From: Deltaproteobacteria bacterium
Lineage (GTDB): Bacteria > Myxococcota > Myxococcia > Myxococcales > 40CM-4-68-19
Direction: 5' to 3'
Assembly: GCA_005879315.1 (NCBI GenBank)
Contig: VBLC01000065.1
Span: forward strand, 44,055 to 108,054
Length of the DNA stretch: 64,000 nt
The position numbers and the translations under genes were made by a program. Shown here piece by piece: positions 32,027 through 40,752 of this stretch (position 1 is the stretch's first letter; the number at the start of each line of letters is the position of its first letter). The notes below the pieces were generated by a model that saw nothing but the letters and a program-made list of their open reading frames with translations, did no database searches and was not told where the DNA came from.

Positions 32027-33088
32027 GTGATCGAGCAGATCGAAAAACTTCTCGGCCAGGCCCGATCGGAGCTCGCCTCCGCCGCCGACGAGAAGCAGAT
32101 CGAGGCGGTCCGGGTGAAGTACCTGGGCAAGAGCGGATCGCTCTCCGGCCTGCGCAAAGCGATGGGCAGCGTGCCGGCGCAGGAACGGCCGCGCATGGGG
32201 AAGCTGGTCACCGACGCGATCGCCCAGTTCGAGGGGCTGCTCGAGGAGGCGCGCAAGAACGTCTCGCGCAAGTCACTCGAGGCCGACCTGCAGCGCGAGA
32301 AGCTCGACGTGACCCTGCCGGGCCGCAGGCTCGAGCGCGGCCGGCGGCACGTCGTGTCCCAGGCGTTCGACGACATCATCGAGATCTTCGCACGGCTCGG
32401 ATTCCATGTCGCCGACGGCCCCGAGATCGAGTGGGACCTCTACAACTTCGAGAAGCTCGGCTTTCCTTCCGATCATCCGGCGCGCGACATGCAGGACACC
32501 TTCTTCCTCGAGACGCGCCTGCCGCCGCCGCCCGGCTCGCCGCCCGGCACGCACGGCCAGCAGCTGCTCCTGCGCACGCACACGAGCCCGGTGCAGGTGC
32601 GCGAGATGATTTCGCATCCGCCGCCGGTGCGGATCATCGCGCCGGGCAAAGTCTATCGCTCCGATTCCGACATCACCCACACGCCAATGTTCCACCAGGT
32701 GGAATGCCTGCACGTCGAGGAAGGCATCTCCATGGCGCACCTGCGCGGCACTCTCGACGCTTTCGCCAAAGCCTTCTTCGGCCCGCAAGTGAAGACGCGG
32801 CTGCGGCCCAGCTACTTCCCCTTCACCGAGCCCTCCGCGGAAGTCGACATCTCCCACCCGCTCTGCGACGGCAAGGGCTGCAGGGTCTGCAAGTTCTCCG
32901 GCTGGCTCGAGGTGCTCGGCAGCGGAATGGTGAACCCCGACGTGCTCGAGGGCGTCGGCTACGACCCCGAGAAGTACACCGGCTACGCCTTCGGCGCCGG
33001 CATCGATCGGCTCGCCATGCTCCGCCACGGCATCGACGACCTCCGCTCGCTCTTCGAGAACGACGTCCGCTTTCTGGAGCAGCTATGA
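32027..33088 (+). CDS. pheS: Phenylalanyl-tRNA synthetase alpha subunit
   Basis: The catalytic alpha chain of the alpha2-beta2 enzyme. The GTG at 32027, with GGGGAG 7 bases upstream, gives 353 residues starting VIEQIEKLLGQARSEL, the usual coiled-coil N-terminus. An upstream in-frame ATG would overlap rplT and the terminator. Class II motifs include GPEIEWDLYNFEKLGFP, KVYRSDSDITHTPMFHQVE and the C-terminal GAGIDRLAMLRHGI. A CDGKGCRVCK segment (about residue 285) holds three Cys, as in many PheS. Overlaps pheT by ATGA. Confidence 0.96.
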   Translation: MIEQIEKLLGQARSELASAADEKQIEAVRVKYLGKSGSLSGLRKAMGSVPAQERPRMGKLVTDAIAQFEGLLEEARKNVSRKSLEADLQREKLDVTLPGRRLERGRRHVVSQAFDDIIEIFARLGFHVADGPEIEWDLYNFEKLGFPSDHPARDMQDTFFLETRLPPPPGSPPGTHGQQLLLRTHTSPVQVREMISHPPPVRIIAPGKVYRSDSDITHTPMFHQVECLHVEEGISMAHLRGTLDAFAKAFFGPQVKTRLRPSYFPFTEPSAEVDISHPLCDGKGCRVCKFSGWLEVLGSGMVNPDVLEGVGYDPEKYTGYAFGAGIDRLAMLRHGIDDLRSLFENDVRFLEQL

Positions 33089-35499
33089 GGATCTCGCTGC
33101 GCTGGCTGCGCGAGCTCTGTCCGGTCCTTCTCTCGGACGACGAGATGGCGCAGCGGCTCACCTTCGCCGGCCTGGAGGTGGAGGGGCGCGAGCGCCGCGC
33201 CCTCGGCGAAGGGGTGGTCGCTGCGCGAGTGGTCAAGAGCGCGCCCATCGCCGGCAGCGATCATCTCAGCATCTGCCAGGTGGACGATGGCGAGGGAACG
33301 CACCAGGTCGTCTGCGGCGCGCAGAACTACGCGGAGGGCGACGTGGTGGCGATGGCGCGCGTCGGCGTCCGGCTGCCGGGCGGCGTGGAGATCCGCAAGG
33401 CCAAGCTGCGCGGGGTGGAGAGCAGCGGCATGCTCTGCTCGCCTCGAGAGCTTGGCCTCTCCGACGATCATTCCGGCCTGCTCATCCTGCCGCCCAGGAC
33501 GCGCATCGGCGCACCGGTCGAGGAGCTGCTCGGCCTGCCCGATACCATCTTCGAGGTCAACGTCACGCCGAACCGGCCCGATGCGCTCTCGCATCTGGGC
33601 GTGGCGCGCGAGCTCTCGGCGCTCACCGGCGTGCCGGTGCGGATGCCCTTCACGCAGCCGGCCGGCTCGGGCGAGCTGCCGGCGCGCGTCGATGTCGAGG
33701 ATCCGCAGCGCTGTCCCCGATACATCGCACGCGTCATCGACAATGTGCGGATCGGCCCTTCGCCTTTATCGATCCAGGAACGGCTCCGCTCCCTCGGCGT
33801 GCGGCCGATCAATACCGTCGTCGACGCCACCAACATCGCTTTGCTCGAGCTGGGCCATCCGCTGCATGCCTTCGACCTCGACAAACTGGCGCAGAACCGC
33901 ATCGTCGTGCGCCGCGCGCGCGAGGGCGAGCCGATCACCACCCTCGACGGCAAGGAGCGCAAGCTTTCCGCCGACGACCTCGTCATCGCCGACGCAGAGA
34001 AGCCCGTCGGCCTCGCAGGCGTGATGGGCGGGCAGACCAGCGAGGTCTCCCCGACGACGAAGCGCGTCCTCCTCGAGAGCGCGATGTTCGAGCCCAAGGG
34101 CATCCGCCGCACCGCCCGCCGGCACGGGCTGCACACCGAGGCATCGCACCGCTTCGAGCGCGGCATGGACGAGGAGACCGCCGCGTTCGCCGCCGACCGC
34201 TGCGCCGAGCTGATCGTCGAGCTGGCCGGAGGCCGCGTCCTTCCCGGCGCCGTCGATCGCTATCCATCGCCGAAGCCTCCCACGCGCGTCTGGGTGCGCC
34301 CGGCGCGCATCTCGGCAGTGCTCGGGACTCGAGTGCCGTCTGCCGAGGTGGAGCAGCGGCTCGAGTCGATCGGCCTGCGGCCTCTCGAGGGCGGCGAGGA
34401 ACGCCGGCTCTGGGCCGTGCCTTCCTGGCGCGGGGACCTCACCCGCGAGATCGACTGCGCCGAGGAAGTCGCGCGCCTGCGCGGCTACGAGACGATTCCC
34501 ATCGCGATCCATCCCGCCGGCATCGGCGAGACCGCTGCCATCCGCGCTCCGGAGCGAGCCACCGCTGCTGGCCGCGCCGCGTTGGCCGCTCATGGATTCG
34601 ACGAGGTGATCAATTATTCCTTCGTCGCTGAGCGGGATCTCGTCGCCCTCTACGTGGGCCAGCCCGCCCCGGCCGTCATCCGCGTAGCGAATCCCCTGAC
34701 GGCGGAGCAGGGAGCGATGCGCCTCTCGCTCTTGCCCGGGCTATTGCGCAACGTCAGCTACAACCTCGCGCGCGGCCCGCACGGCCTCGAGCTTTACGAA
34801 CTCGGCCGCATCTATCTGCCGATGCCCGACCCGCGCCATCCGCAGGGGCCGCTCGCCTGGCCGGCGTACGAAGCGAATCATCTCGGCCTGGCGCTGACGG
34901 GCCGCAAGCCGAAGAGCTGGACGGGCGGCGGCGAGCCGTTCGACTTCTATGACCTGAAGGGCGCCGTCGAGGACCTGCTCGAGGCGATGGGCATCGAGGG
35001 CGTCCGCTTCGCTCCGATAGAGGTGCCCGCCTTCCATCCGGCGACCTCGGCGGCGCTGCTGGTCGGTGACAGCCGCGCCGGGCTGCTCGGCCAGGCGCAC
35101 CCGCAGGTGGCGGAGCATTTCGAAGTGCCGCCCCAGACCTTTCTGGCGGAGCTGAACTGGGACTTCCTCCTCGGCGCCTCGCGGCCGCTGAAGAGCTTCC
35201 ATGGCGTTCCGAAGTTCCCGGCGGTCGAGCGCGACCTCGCCTTCGTGGTCGACGCGGGCGTGCCGGCGGAGAAGCTGCTCGAGGAGATCCGCACAGCCGA
35301 TTCGGCGCATCTGCTCGAGGAAGTGACGCTCTTCGATCTCTACCGCGGCGCCCCCGTTCCGGAGGGCAAGAAGAGCATGGCCTTCGGGCTCACGCTGCGC
35401 GCGGCCGATCGCACCTTGACCGACGCCGAAGCCGACGCGCTCATCGCCAGGATCCGCGCGCGGCTGGAGAAGAATCTCGGCGCGCGCATCCGTGCCTGA
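33085..35499 (+). CDS. pheT: Phenylalanyl-tRNA synthetase beta subunit
   Basis: An 804-residue beta chain with tRNA-binding (EMAP-like, about 40-150), B3/B4 editing (about 210-390, DATNIALLELGHPLHAFD, RRTARRHGLHTEASHRFERG), B5 (about 395-475) and the C-terminal FDX-ACB domain (about 710-804). Length and domain order are normal. Its start is within the pheS stop (ATGA). ihfA follows 89 bases downstream, as in E. coli. Confidence 0.96.
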   Translation: MRISLRWLRELCPVLLSDDEMAQRLTFAGLEVEGRERRALGEGVVAARVVKSAPIAGSDHLSICQVDDGEGTHQVVCGAQNYAEGDVVAMARVGVRLPGGVEIRKAKLRGVESSGMLCSPRELGLSDDHSGLLILPPRTRIGAPVEELLGLPDTIFEVNVTPNRPDALSHLGVARELSALTGVPVRMPFTQPAGSGELPARVDVEDPQRCPRYIARVIDNVRIGPSPLSIQERLRSLGVRPINTVVDATNIALLELGHPLHAFDLDKLAQNRIVVRRAREGEPITTLDGKERKLSADDLVIADAEKPVGLAGVMGGQTSEVSPTTKRVLLESAMFEPKGIRRTARRHGLHTEASHRFERGMDEETAAFAADRCAELIVELAGGRVLPGAVDRYPSPKPPTRVWVRPARISAVLGTRVPSAEVEQRLESIGLRPLEGGEERRLWAVPSWRGDLTREIDCAEEVARLRGYETIPIAIHPAGIGETAAIRAPERATAAGRAALAAHGFDEVINYSFVAERDLVALYVGQPAPAVIRVANPLTAEQGAMRLSLLPGLLRNVSYNLARGPHGLELYELGRIYLPMPDPRHPQGPLAWPAYEANHLGLALTGRKPKSWTGGGEPFDFYDLKGAVEDLLEAMGIEGVRFAPIEVPAFHPATSAALLVGDSRAGLLGQAHPQVAEHFEVPPQTFLAELNWDFLLGASRPLKSFHGVPKFPAVERDLAFVVDAGVPAEKLLEEIRTADSAHLLEEVTLFDLYRGAPVPEGKKSMAFGLTLRAADRTLTDAEADALIARIRARLEKNLGARIRA

Positions 35500-35550
35500 G
35501 GTGGTGCGCTGCGTCACCTACATGGGATGACCAGCGTCGTTTCAATGGGT

Positions 35551-35580
35551 TTGACCCACTCAGGCGCCCGCGTGTATCGT
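35551..35580 (+). promoter_or_regulatory. Possible ihfA promoter with very short leader
   Basis: TTGACC (35551-35556), an 18-base spacer and TATCGT (35575-35580) lie just before the ihfA ATG at 35589. Transcription would begin at or next to the ATG, and no Shine-Dalgarno sequence is present, suggesting a leaderless message. Read-through from pheT is an alternative. Confidence 0.35.
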
Positions 35581-35588
35581 TCCGCTCC

Positions 35589-35876
35589 ATGACCAAGGCA
35601 GACGTCATCGAGAGTGTGTGCAGCAAGGTCGGGTTCTCCAAGAAGGAATCCGCCGAGATCGTCGAGATGGTTTTCGACACCTTGAAGGACACGCTCGAGC
35701 GCGGCGAGAAGATCAAGCTGTCGGGCTTCGGCAACTTCGTCGTGCGCGAGAAGAAGTCGCGCGTCGGCCGCAATCCGCAGACGGGGCAGGAGATCGAGAT
35801 CAGCGCGCGCCGCGTGCTGACCTTCCGGCCCTCGCAAGTCTTGAAGAACGCGCTCAACTCGGCCAAGTCGGAATAG
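35589..35876 (+). CDS. ihfA: Integration host factor alpha subunit / HU-family DNA-bending protein
   Basis: A 95-residue member of the HU/IHF family: MTKADVIESVCSKVGFSKKE, the core GEKIKLSGFGNFVVREK, the DNA-intercalating loop RVGRNPQTG (with the conserved Asn-Pro), and the ending RRVLTFRPSQVLKN. The PheT neighbourhood and the sequence favour IHF alpha over HU. IHF bends DNA and commonly assists sigma-54 promoters, one of which is seen later in this window. Confidence 0.9.
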   Translation: MTKADVIESVCSKVGFSKKESAEIVEMVFDTLKDTLERGEKIKLSGFGNFVVREKKSRVGRNPQTGQEIEISARRVLTFRPSQVLKNALNSAKSE

Positions 35877-35886
35877 CGATCCCGCA

Positions 35887-35914
35887 TTGACGCAGCGGGA
35901 GGCGGGTGTTACGA
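35887..35914 (+). promoter_or_regulatory. Possible promoter of tRNA-Pro
   Basis: TTGACG (35887-35892), a 16-base spacer and TTACGA (35909-35914) lie 25 bases before the tRNA-Pro gene. A short TCCCGC/GCGGGA dyad (35880-35885 and 35895-35900) overlaps it and might end the ihfA message. Confidence 0.35.
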
Positions 35915-35938
35915 CGCTCGCCCCGCAGGGATCTGTGC

Positions 35939-36012
<74 letters not shown>

Positions 36013-36018
36013 CTCATA

Positions 36019-36070
36019 GAGGCCCCTGATCTTCTTCCCGTTTGGAAGACGGTCAGGGGCCTCGACTTTT
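36019..36070 (+). terminator. Strong terminator after tRNA-Pro
   Basis: GAGGCCCCTGA (36019-36029) pairs perfectly with TCAGGGGCCTC (36053-36063). An inner TCTTCC/GGAAGA stem extends the hairpin, and TTTT (36067-36070) follows. The 93 bases from here to the next gene hold nothing recognisable. Confidence 0.8.
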
Positions 36071-36163
36071 GGGAAAGGTGCCGCCGGTAGCTGTGCTTGT
36101 TCGCCATATCCAATCTCCCCCATGCACTTCGATTCACGATTCAGTTCGCAACCCGTTCTGGCG

Positions 36164-37150
36164 TCACAGCCGTACGACGAGCTTCCCAAGGGCGCGATCG
36201 CTCTCCATCAGGGCGTGCGCTTGCCGCACGTCGCCGAAGTCGAAGGTGCGCACGCGGAGCGATGGAATTCGCCCCGCAGAGACTCCTTCGGCGATTGCTC
36301 TCAGCGGCGCATCCGTGAGCGGTAGAGCCGCCGTGCCGAGCAGGCCGCTCGGGAAGAAGCTGAGGCGCGTTGCGCTCGGAAGATCCTGCATCAGATTGAA
36401 GCTCTCCAACACCGGCGGTCCTCCGAGGAGGCCAACGACCGCCACGGCTCCGAACGGCTTCACCACCTTGATCGTGTCGCGCAGCGTCGCCGCGCCTACG
36501 ACCTCGAGGGCAGCGTCGACCCCCTCGGGCAACGCGCGCCGCACGTCCTCTTCGATTCGTCCCCGGTCCACGATGGCGACGTCGGCGCCCACCTCGCGCA
36601 GCCGCTGAAAGTTCCCCTCCGAGCGGGTCGTCGCGACGACCCTTGCGCCGAGACTCTTCGCGTACGCAGTGGCGGCCAACCCGAGCGCAGCCGTCGCACC
36701 GCGAACGAGGAGAGTCTGCCCCTTCGCGAGGCCGAGACTCCTGCCGACCGCGCCCCAGACAGTCAGGTACGACTCGGGCAGCGCGGCGAGCTCCTCCCAG
36801 GACAGGGTCGTTCCGTGGAGGTCGACCACGTTGCTGCGCAAGACCGCGATTTCCTCGGCGTAGCTTCCGGGCCGCGAGAACTGCATTCCGCCCATCGCGG
36901 TGGCGACTCGCTGGCCCGTGCGGAAGGTTCCGGACGCGTCCGAGATCACCTCGCCGACGGCTTCGATGCCAGGCACCACCGGGCTGTCGATGGGGCCGAA
37001 CATGCCGGTCCGGCGATACACCTCGGCCCGATTGAGTCCGAAGGCGCGGACGCGGATCTTCACCTCGTCCGCCTTGGCTTGTGGCGCCGGAATGTCGGCG
37101 AGCGTGAGAACCTCGGGGCCACCAACGTGTTCGACGATCCAGGCTTTCAT
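36164..37150 (-). CDS. Zinc-independent quinone oxidoreductase-like MDR protein
   Basis: A 328-residue medium-chain dehydrogenase/reductase of the NADPH:quinone oxidoreductase type. The N-terminus MKAWIVEHVGGPEVL and the GroES-like fold (VKIRVRAFGLNRAEVYRR, PGIEAVGEV) are clear, and the Rossmann domain has LLVRGATAALGLAATAYAK; the usual AxxGGVG turn reads GATAALG. Zinc ligands of alcohol dehydrogenases are absent. The ATG at 37150 has GAGGAG upstream. It forms an operon with the SnoaL-like gene 11 bases upstream, divergent from a LysR-type regulator that probably controls it. Substrate unknown. Confidence 0.88.
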   Translation of the reverse strand: MKAWIVEHVGGPEVLTLADIPAPQAKADEVKIRVRAFGLNRAEVYRRTGMFGPIDSPVVPGIEAVGEVISDASGTFRTGQRVATAMGGMQFSRPGSYAEEIAVLRSNVVDLHGTTLSWEELAALPESYLTVWGAVGRSLGLAKGQTLLVRGATAALGLAATAYAKSLGARVVATTRSEGNFQRLREVGADVAIVDRGRIEEDVRRALPEGVDAALEVVGAATLRDTIKVVKPFGAVAVVGLLGGPPVLESFNLMQDLPSATRLSFFPSGLLGTAALPLTDAPLRAIAEGVSAGRIPSLRVRTFDFGDVRQAHALMESDRALGKLVVRL

Positions 37151-37161
37151 TTTCGTTCTCC

Positions 37162-37632
37162 TCAGCTGCGGGGAAGGTTGGTCGAGAAAAGGTAGCGGTG
37201 GATCTTCCATGCGCCGTTTTCACGCCGGAACACGAACAGCTCGTTGTTGCCCTCGGTCATCTCGGCGCCTGTCGCGAGGATGCGCGTACGGCCTGTCGAG
37301 CTCGTGCGAGCCCAGGCCCAGTCGCCTGTCCGCTGGATCTCGTGAATCTCGAAGCGGATGCTGAGCTGGATGGTCTCGAAGACGTGCTGGTAGCCTGCGC
37401 GCACTGCGTCACGACCGGCCAGCGCGGAAGAGTGCTGGGGCATGAAGACGGGCTCGCTGCCGTACAGGCTGAGAATCGTCTCGAGGTCTTTGGCGTTGAG
37501 GGCGGTCTCGTATCTGTGGAGCACGTCACGAAGTGCCGCGTCCGCTCGTGCGTCGGGCTTTGCACTCGCCATTGCCCCCGACGTCAAGCAGGTGGCGGCG
37601 ACTGCCATTCGAATGAGGTTCGGAGCGTTCAT
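37162..37632 (-). CDS. Exported SnoaL/DUF4440-like protein
   Basis: A 156-residue protein. Residues 1-24 look like a signal peptide ending GAMASA. The mature part is a SnoaL-like (nuclear transport factor 2 fold) domain: LRDVLHRYETALNAKDLETI, LYGSEPVFMP, GRDAVRAGYQHVFETI and a final ENGAWKIHRYLFSTN. Such proteins are small isomerases, hydrolases or binding proteins; no function can be fixed. GAGGAGG precedes the ATG at 37632. Cotranscribed with the oxidoreductase downstream. Confidence 0.82.
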   Translation of the reverse strand: MNAPNLIRMAVAATCLTSGAMASAKPDARADAALRDVLHRYETALNAKDLETILSLYGSEPVFMPQHSSALAGRDAVRAGYQHVFETIQLSIRFEIHEIQRTGDWAWARTSSTGRTRILATGAEMTEGNNELFVFRRENGAWKIHRYLFSTNLPRS

Positions 37633-37702
37633 TGTGTCCTCCTCTGTGAGGAAGAGCGTAGCTTCTCGGATTTGACGTGGTAGACGGATTATTGGCAGGA
37701 TG

Positions 37703-37720
37703 CCTTCCAAAAATGGAAGG
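37703..37720. promoter_or_regulatory. Candidate LysR-type regulator operator
   Basis: CCTTCC-AAAAAT-GGAAGG is a perfect 6-bp dyad containing a T-N11-A core (37706 and 37718), the classical LysR-family box. It sits in the 114-base divergent gap, immediately before the regulator coding region; its right arm doubles as a ribosome-binding site for a possible CTG start. Confidence 0.55.
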
Positions 37721-37746
37721 ACGCTCTGGACCTAAAGGCTACCGAG

Positions 37747-38613
37747 ATGTTCATCGCCGTCGTTCGAGCGGGCAGCCTGTCGGCCGCGTCACTGAAGACG
37801 CGCGTGCCTCTGGCGACTCTCAGCCGCAACGTCCGCCAGCTGGAGGAAGAGCTCGGCGTCCAACTGCTCGAGCGAAGCGCGCGCGGCACGAAGCTCACGG
37901 ACGCGGGCATGCTGCTGTACGAACACGCCAGCCGCGGCATCGACGCCCTGCACGACGGCGAGCTTGCGGTGACGAGCCACCAGACCGCCCTGAAGGGACG
38001 CTTGCGGCTGTCGATCCCGCCTTCGTTCGAGCCGTGGTGGGAGCTCGTCGCCGCGTTTCAGCGAGGGCATCCCGACATCCAGGTGGTCGTCTACACGACC
38101 GAGCGCGCCGTCGACCTGAGCATCGAGGGCATCGATGTCGCGTTGCGAATCGGCCCCGTCGTCCACGAGAGCCTGGTGGCGAAGCGCCTCTTGCGGTACC
38201 GCCACGTACTGGTCGCAAGCCTCGCGCTTCTCGAACGATTCGGGACACCGTCGAGCCCCGATGCATTGCTCGCGCTTCCCGCTGCGATCTGGGTCCGCGA
38301 CGCGAACACGCATCGGTCCTGGCGCCTCGGCGAGCGAGAGATCGAACCGACGGCCATCCTCGCGGTGAACGACTATCTCCATCTGCGCCATCGGGCGATC
38401 GCGGGAGACGCCGTCACCGAGCTTCCTCCGTTCCTCGCGACCGAGGCGCTCCGCGATGGGCGCCTCGTCGCGCTGCTGCCAGACCACCCGTTCCCCGAGC
38501 AGGAAGTGAGCTTGCTCTACCAGCGGCACCGGCATCCCTCGAGGGTCGTCCGTGCCTACCTGGACTACTGCCAGCGCGAGGTCGGGCGCTACCTCGCGGC
38601 CGCGAGCGTTTGA
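37747..38613 (+). CDS. LysR-type transcriptional regulator
   Basis: A 288-residue regulator. The N-terminal winged helix (MFIAVVRAGSLSAASLKT, then TLSRNVRQLEEELGVQLLER) is followed by a LysR substrate-binding domain (about 85-280). The ATG at 37747 cuts the usual N-terminus short: in frame upstream are codons for DLKATE preceded by CTG (37726) with GGAAGG 5 bases before it, so translation may begin at CTG and add 7 residues. The divergent SnoaL/oxidoreductase operon is the likely target. The 3' end overlaps the convergent Gfo/Idh/MocA gene by 25 bases. Confidence 0.92.
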   Translation: MFIAVVRAGSLSAASLKTRVPLATLSRNVRQLEEELGVQLLERSARGTKLTDAGMLLYEHASRGIDALHDGELAVTSHQTALKGRLRLSIPPSFEPWWELVAAFQRGHPDIQVVVYTTERAVDLSIEGIDVALRIGPVVHESLVAKRLLRYRHVLVASLALLERFGTPSSPDALLALPAAIWVRDANTHRSWRLGEREIEPTAILAVNDYLHLRHRAIAGDAVTELPPFLATEALRDGRLVALLPDHPFPEQEVSLLYQRHRHPSRVVRAYLDYCQREVGRYLAAASV

Positions 38614-39692
38614 CGCTGACCGGTCGTCGCCGCCGTCTCGATCGCGTCCAGCATCCGATGGCGCGTGACCGCGTCGTCGAACGTGGGGCAGAGATGCGTT
38701 CCCTCGCGATAGTCGCGGGCGAAACGCGCGTACGCCTGGGCGACGTTGGTGCCCGGGCCTTGCGGCGGCGCCCACCGGTACTGCTCCGGCACGGGCAGGA
38801 CCTCGAGCGAGGACTGCGCGCCCTTGCCGCCGCGGACGGTCAGCTCGAAGATCTGGGCCTGGCCGCCGGCGGCGGTGAGCTGGAGATCGCCCTCGGTGCC
38901 GTTGATCTCCCAGAGCATGTTGGTGCCGCGCGAAATCCCGCCGCGATAGTGGATGGAGAACGCGGCCCCTCCCTCGAGCAGCCCGGTGACGCACACCTGA
39001 TCGTCCGCGGCCATGGGCTTGCGTTCGCCCGTTCCCGCGATCGTGAAGGACTTCCGGCGCATGGTCATGGTGGCCGAGAGCTCTCGCACCTCGCCGAGGC
39101 AGTGACAAAGCGCCTCCGCCGCGTGGCCCAGCGCGATCGAGAGCATCGTCGCGCCGTTCTTCTTGTCGTTGAGGTAGGCGTTGTACCGCTCCACGGTCGG
39201 TCCCCAGCCCATTCCCGAACCGATCAAGGTCGTGGAGAGCACCTCGCCGACGTGGCCTTGCTGGATGAGGTCATGCACGTAAGCCACTGCCGGTGCCGAG
39301 CGGGCCTGCAGTCCCGCCACGGCGAGGACGCCCTCCTTTTTTGCCAGTGCGGCCAGGATCTCCGCCTCCTTCAAGCCGTTGCCGAGCGGCCATTCGCAGT
39401 ACACGGCCTTGCCCGCGACGAGCGCCGCGGTCGCCAGCTCGAGGTGATGCGGCACTTTCACGGTGACGGCGACGACGTCCACGGCGCTGCTGTTCACGAG
39501 CTCCTGGTGATTGTCGAACGCGAGCGGCACCCCAAAGAGCTTGCCGGCGGCGTCGGCAGATTCGCGCCGGCTGGTGGACAGTGCCGTGATCTCGAAGTCA
39601 TCCGAGAGCGACTTCAAGGCAGGAATGTGCGCCTGCGCCGCCCATCCGCGATCCGGATTGGCGCCGATGATGCCAACACGAATCCTCTTCAT
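38589..39692 (-). CDS. Gfo/Idh/MocA-family oxidoreductase
   Basis: A 367-residue NAD(P)-dependent sugar/alcohol-type dehydrogenase. The N-terminal Rossmann fold begins KRIRVGIIGANPDRGWAAQ, with the family's EWP motif in VYCEWPLGNGLKEAE (normally E-K-P, here E-W-P) and a C-terminal alpha/beta domain from about residue 125. The catalytic lysine of the EKP motif is thus replaced by Trp, as in fungal galactose dehydrogenase (Gal80)-like members. The start overlaps the stop of the FMN reductase gene in ATGA. Substrate unknown. Confidence 0.88.
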   Translation of the reverse strand: MKRIRVGIIGANPDRGWAAQAHIPALKSLSDDFEITALSTSRRESADAAGKLFGVPLAFDNHQELVNSSAVDVVAVTVKVPHHLELATAALVAGKAVYCEWPLGNGLKEAEILAALAKKEGVLAVAGLQARSAPAVAYVHDLIQQGHVGEVLSTTLIGSGMGWGPTVERYNAYLNDKKNGATMLSIALGHAAEALCHCLGEVRELSATMTMRRKSFTIAGTGERKPMAADDQVCVTGLLEGGAAFSIHYRGGISRGTNMLWEINGTEGDLQLTAAGGQAQIFELTVRGGKGAQSSLEVLPVPEQYRWAPPQGPGTNVAQAYARFARDYREGTHLCPTFDDAVTRHRMLDAIETAATTGQRQTLAAAR

Positions 39693-40258
39693 CTTCTGCT
39701 TCCTGGGCGCAGCTGCTGCAGCGCTCCGCCCCAGGCGACCACCTGGTCCAGCAGGGTTCCCAGGAACTTCTCGTGATGGGGCTGGGGCTTGAACGTCGTG
39801 AAGTTTTCGAAGTCGGCCATCATCGAGAGCAACACTTGCGCGCGCACCGTCGCGACGTGCACCTCGGCCAGGACGACCCGCAGATGCTCGACGGCTCTCG
39901 CGCCGCCCACGGCTCCGTAGCCGACGAAGCCCGCGGCCTTGTGATTCCATTCCGCGAAGAGGAAGTCGATGGCGTTCTTCAGCGCCGCCGGAATGCCGTG
40001 GTTGTACTCCGGCGAGACGAAGACGAATGCGTCCAGCGATGCAATCTTCGCGGCCCACCGCTTGGTGTGCGGCTGTTGATACTTGCCCATCGAGGGCGGG
40101 ATCGGTTCGTCGAGCAACGGGAGCTCGAAGTCCTTGATGTCGACGAGCTCGTACTCGGCGTCGCTGCGCTTTCTCGCAATCTCCAGCACCCAGTTCGCGA
40201 CGTCGAGTGATTTTCGATTCGGGCGCGTGCTCCCGGTGATGATTCCGACCTTGACCAT
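39689..40258 (-). CDS. NADPH-dependent FMN reductase-family flavoprotein
   Basis: A 189-residue flavodoxin-like reductase. The N-terminal phosphate-binding loop is GIITGSTRPNRKS (residues 5-17), and the second flavin motif is SPEYNHGIPAALKNAIDFL (about 82-100). It resembles YhdA/ArsH/quinone reductase-type enzymes that give electrons to quinones or azo compounds. It lies between the MarR gene (2-base gap) and the MocA-type oxidoreductase (ATGA overlap) in one operon, suggesting a stress- or xenobiotic-induced redox unit. Confidence 0.92.
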   Translation of the reverse strand: MVKVGIITGSTRPNRKSLDVANWVLEIARKRSDAEYELVDIKDFELPLLDEPIPPSMGKYQQPHTKRWAAKIASLDAFVFVSPEYNHGIPAALKNAIDFLFAEWNHKAAGFVGYGAVGGARAVEHLRVVLAEVHVATVRAQVLLSMMADFENFTTFKPQPHHEKFLGTLLDQVVAWGGALQQLRPGSRR

Positions 40259-40260
40259 GT

Positions 40261-40743
40261 CTAGTCCTCCGGCTGTCGCGGTGCTGCTCGAGCCCCGGCG
40301 GAAGTGCCCAGCTTCTTGAGCAGCTCGATGAGCGTCGCGCGCTCGGTCTTCGAGAGCCCGCTCGCCGCCAGATCCATCACCGCCTTGTGACCGGCGAAGA
40401 TCCTGGCCGCCTGCTCTTCGCCCGCCGCCGTCAACCGGACGATGCGGGCCCTTCTATCGGTCGGGTGGGCTTCGCGCGTGACCAGGCCGCGCGACTCGAG
40501 TCGATCCACGGCCGTGGTGATCGCTCCGCTGGTGAGCTCGACTCGACGACCAATCTCATTGACGGGCTGTGGCCCTTTGTGGAGAAGCATCTCCATGACC
40601 GCGAAGTCAGAGAGGCCCACCTCGGAGGACTCGATGCTGCGGGTCGCCAGGCGCTCCAGGGTCCGATGCGCCTTCATCATCACCAGCCACAGGTGCGTGC
40701 CCGAGGCGTCGGCCGGCTGCTTTCTAGGCGCTGTGCGCTTCAT
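40261..40743 (-). CDS. MarR-family transcriptional regulator
   Basis: A 160-residue winged-helix regulator with the MarR recognition region LTSGAITTAVDRLESRGLVTR and wing HPTDRRARIVRLT. It is the first gene of a MarR-FMN reductase-Gfo/Idh/MocA operon and probably represses it. Its own promoter overlaps a 12-base palindrome (40770-40781). The N-terminus has a short Lys/Arg-rich tail. Confidence 0.92.
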   Translation of the reverse strand: MKRTAPRKQPADASGTHLWLVMMKAHRTLERLATRSIESSEVGLSDFAVMEMLLHKGPQPVNEIGRRVELTSGAITTAVDRLESRGLVTREAHPTDRRARIVRLTAAGEEQAARIFAGHKAVMDLAASGLSKTERATLIELLKKLGTSAGARAAPRQPED

Positions 40744-40752
40744 CCTGCAGAT

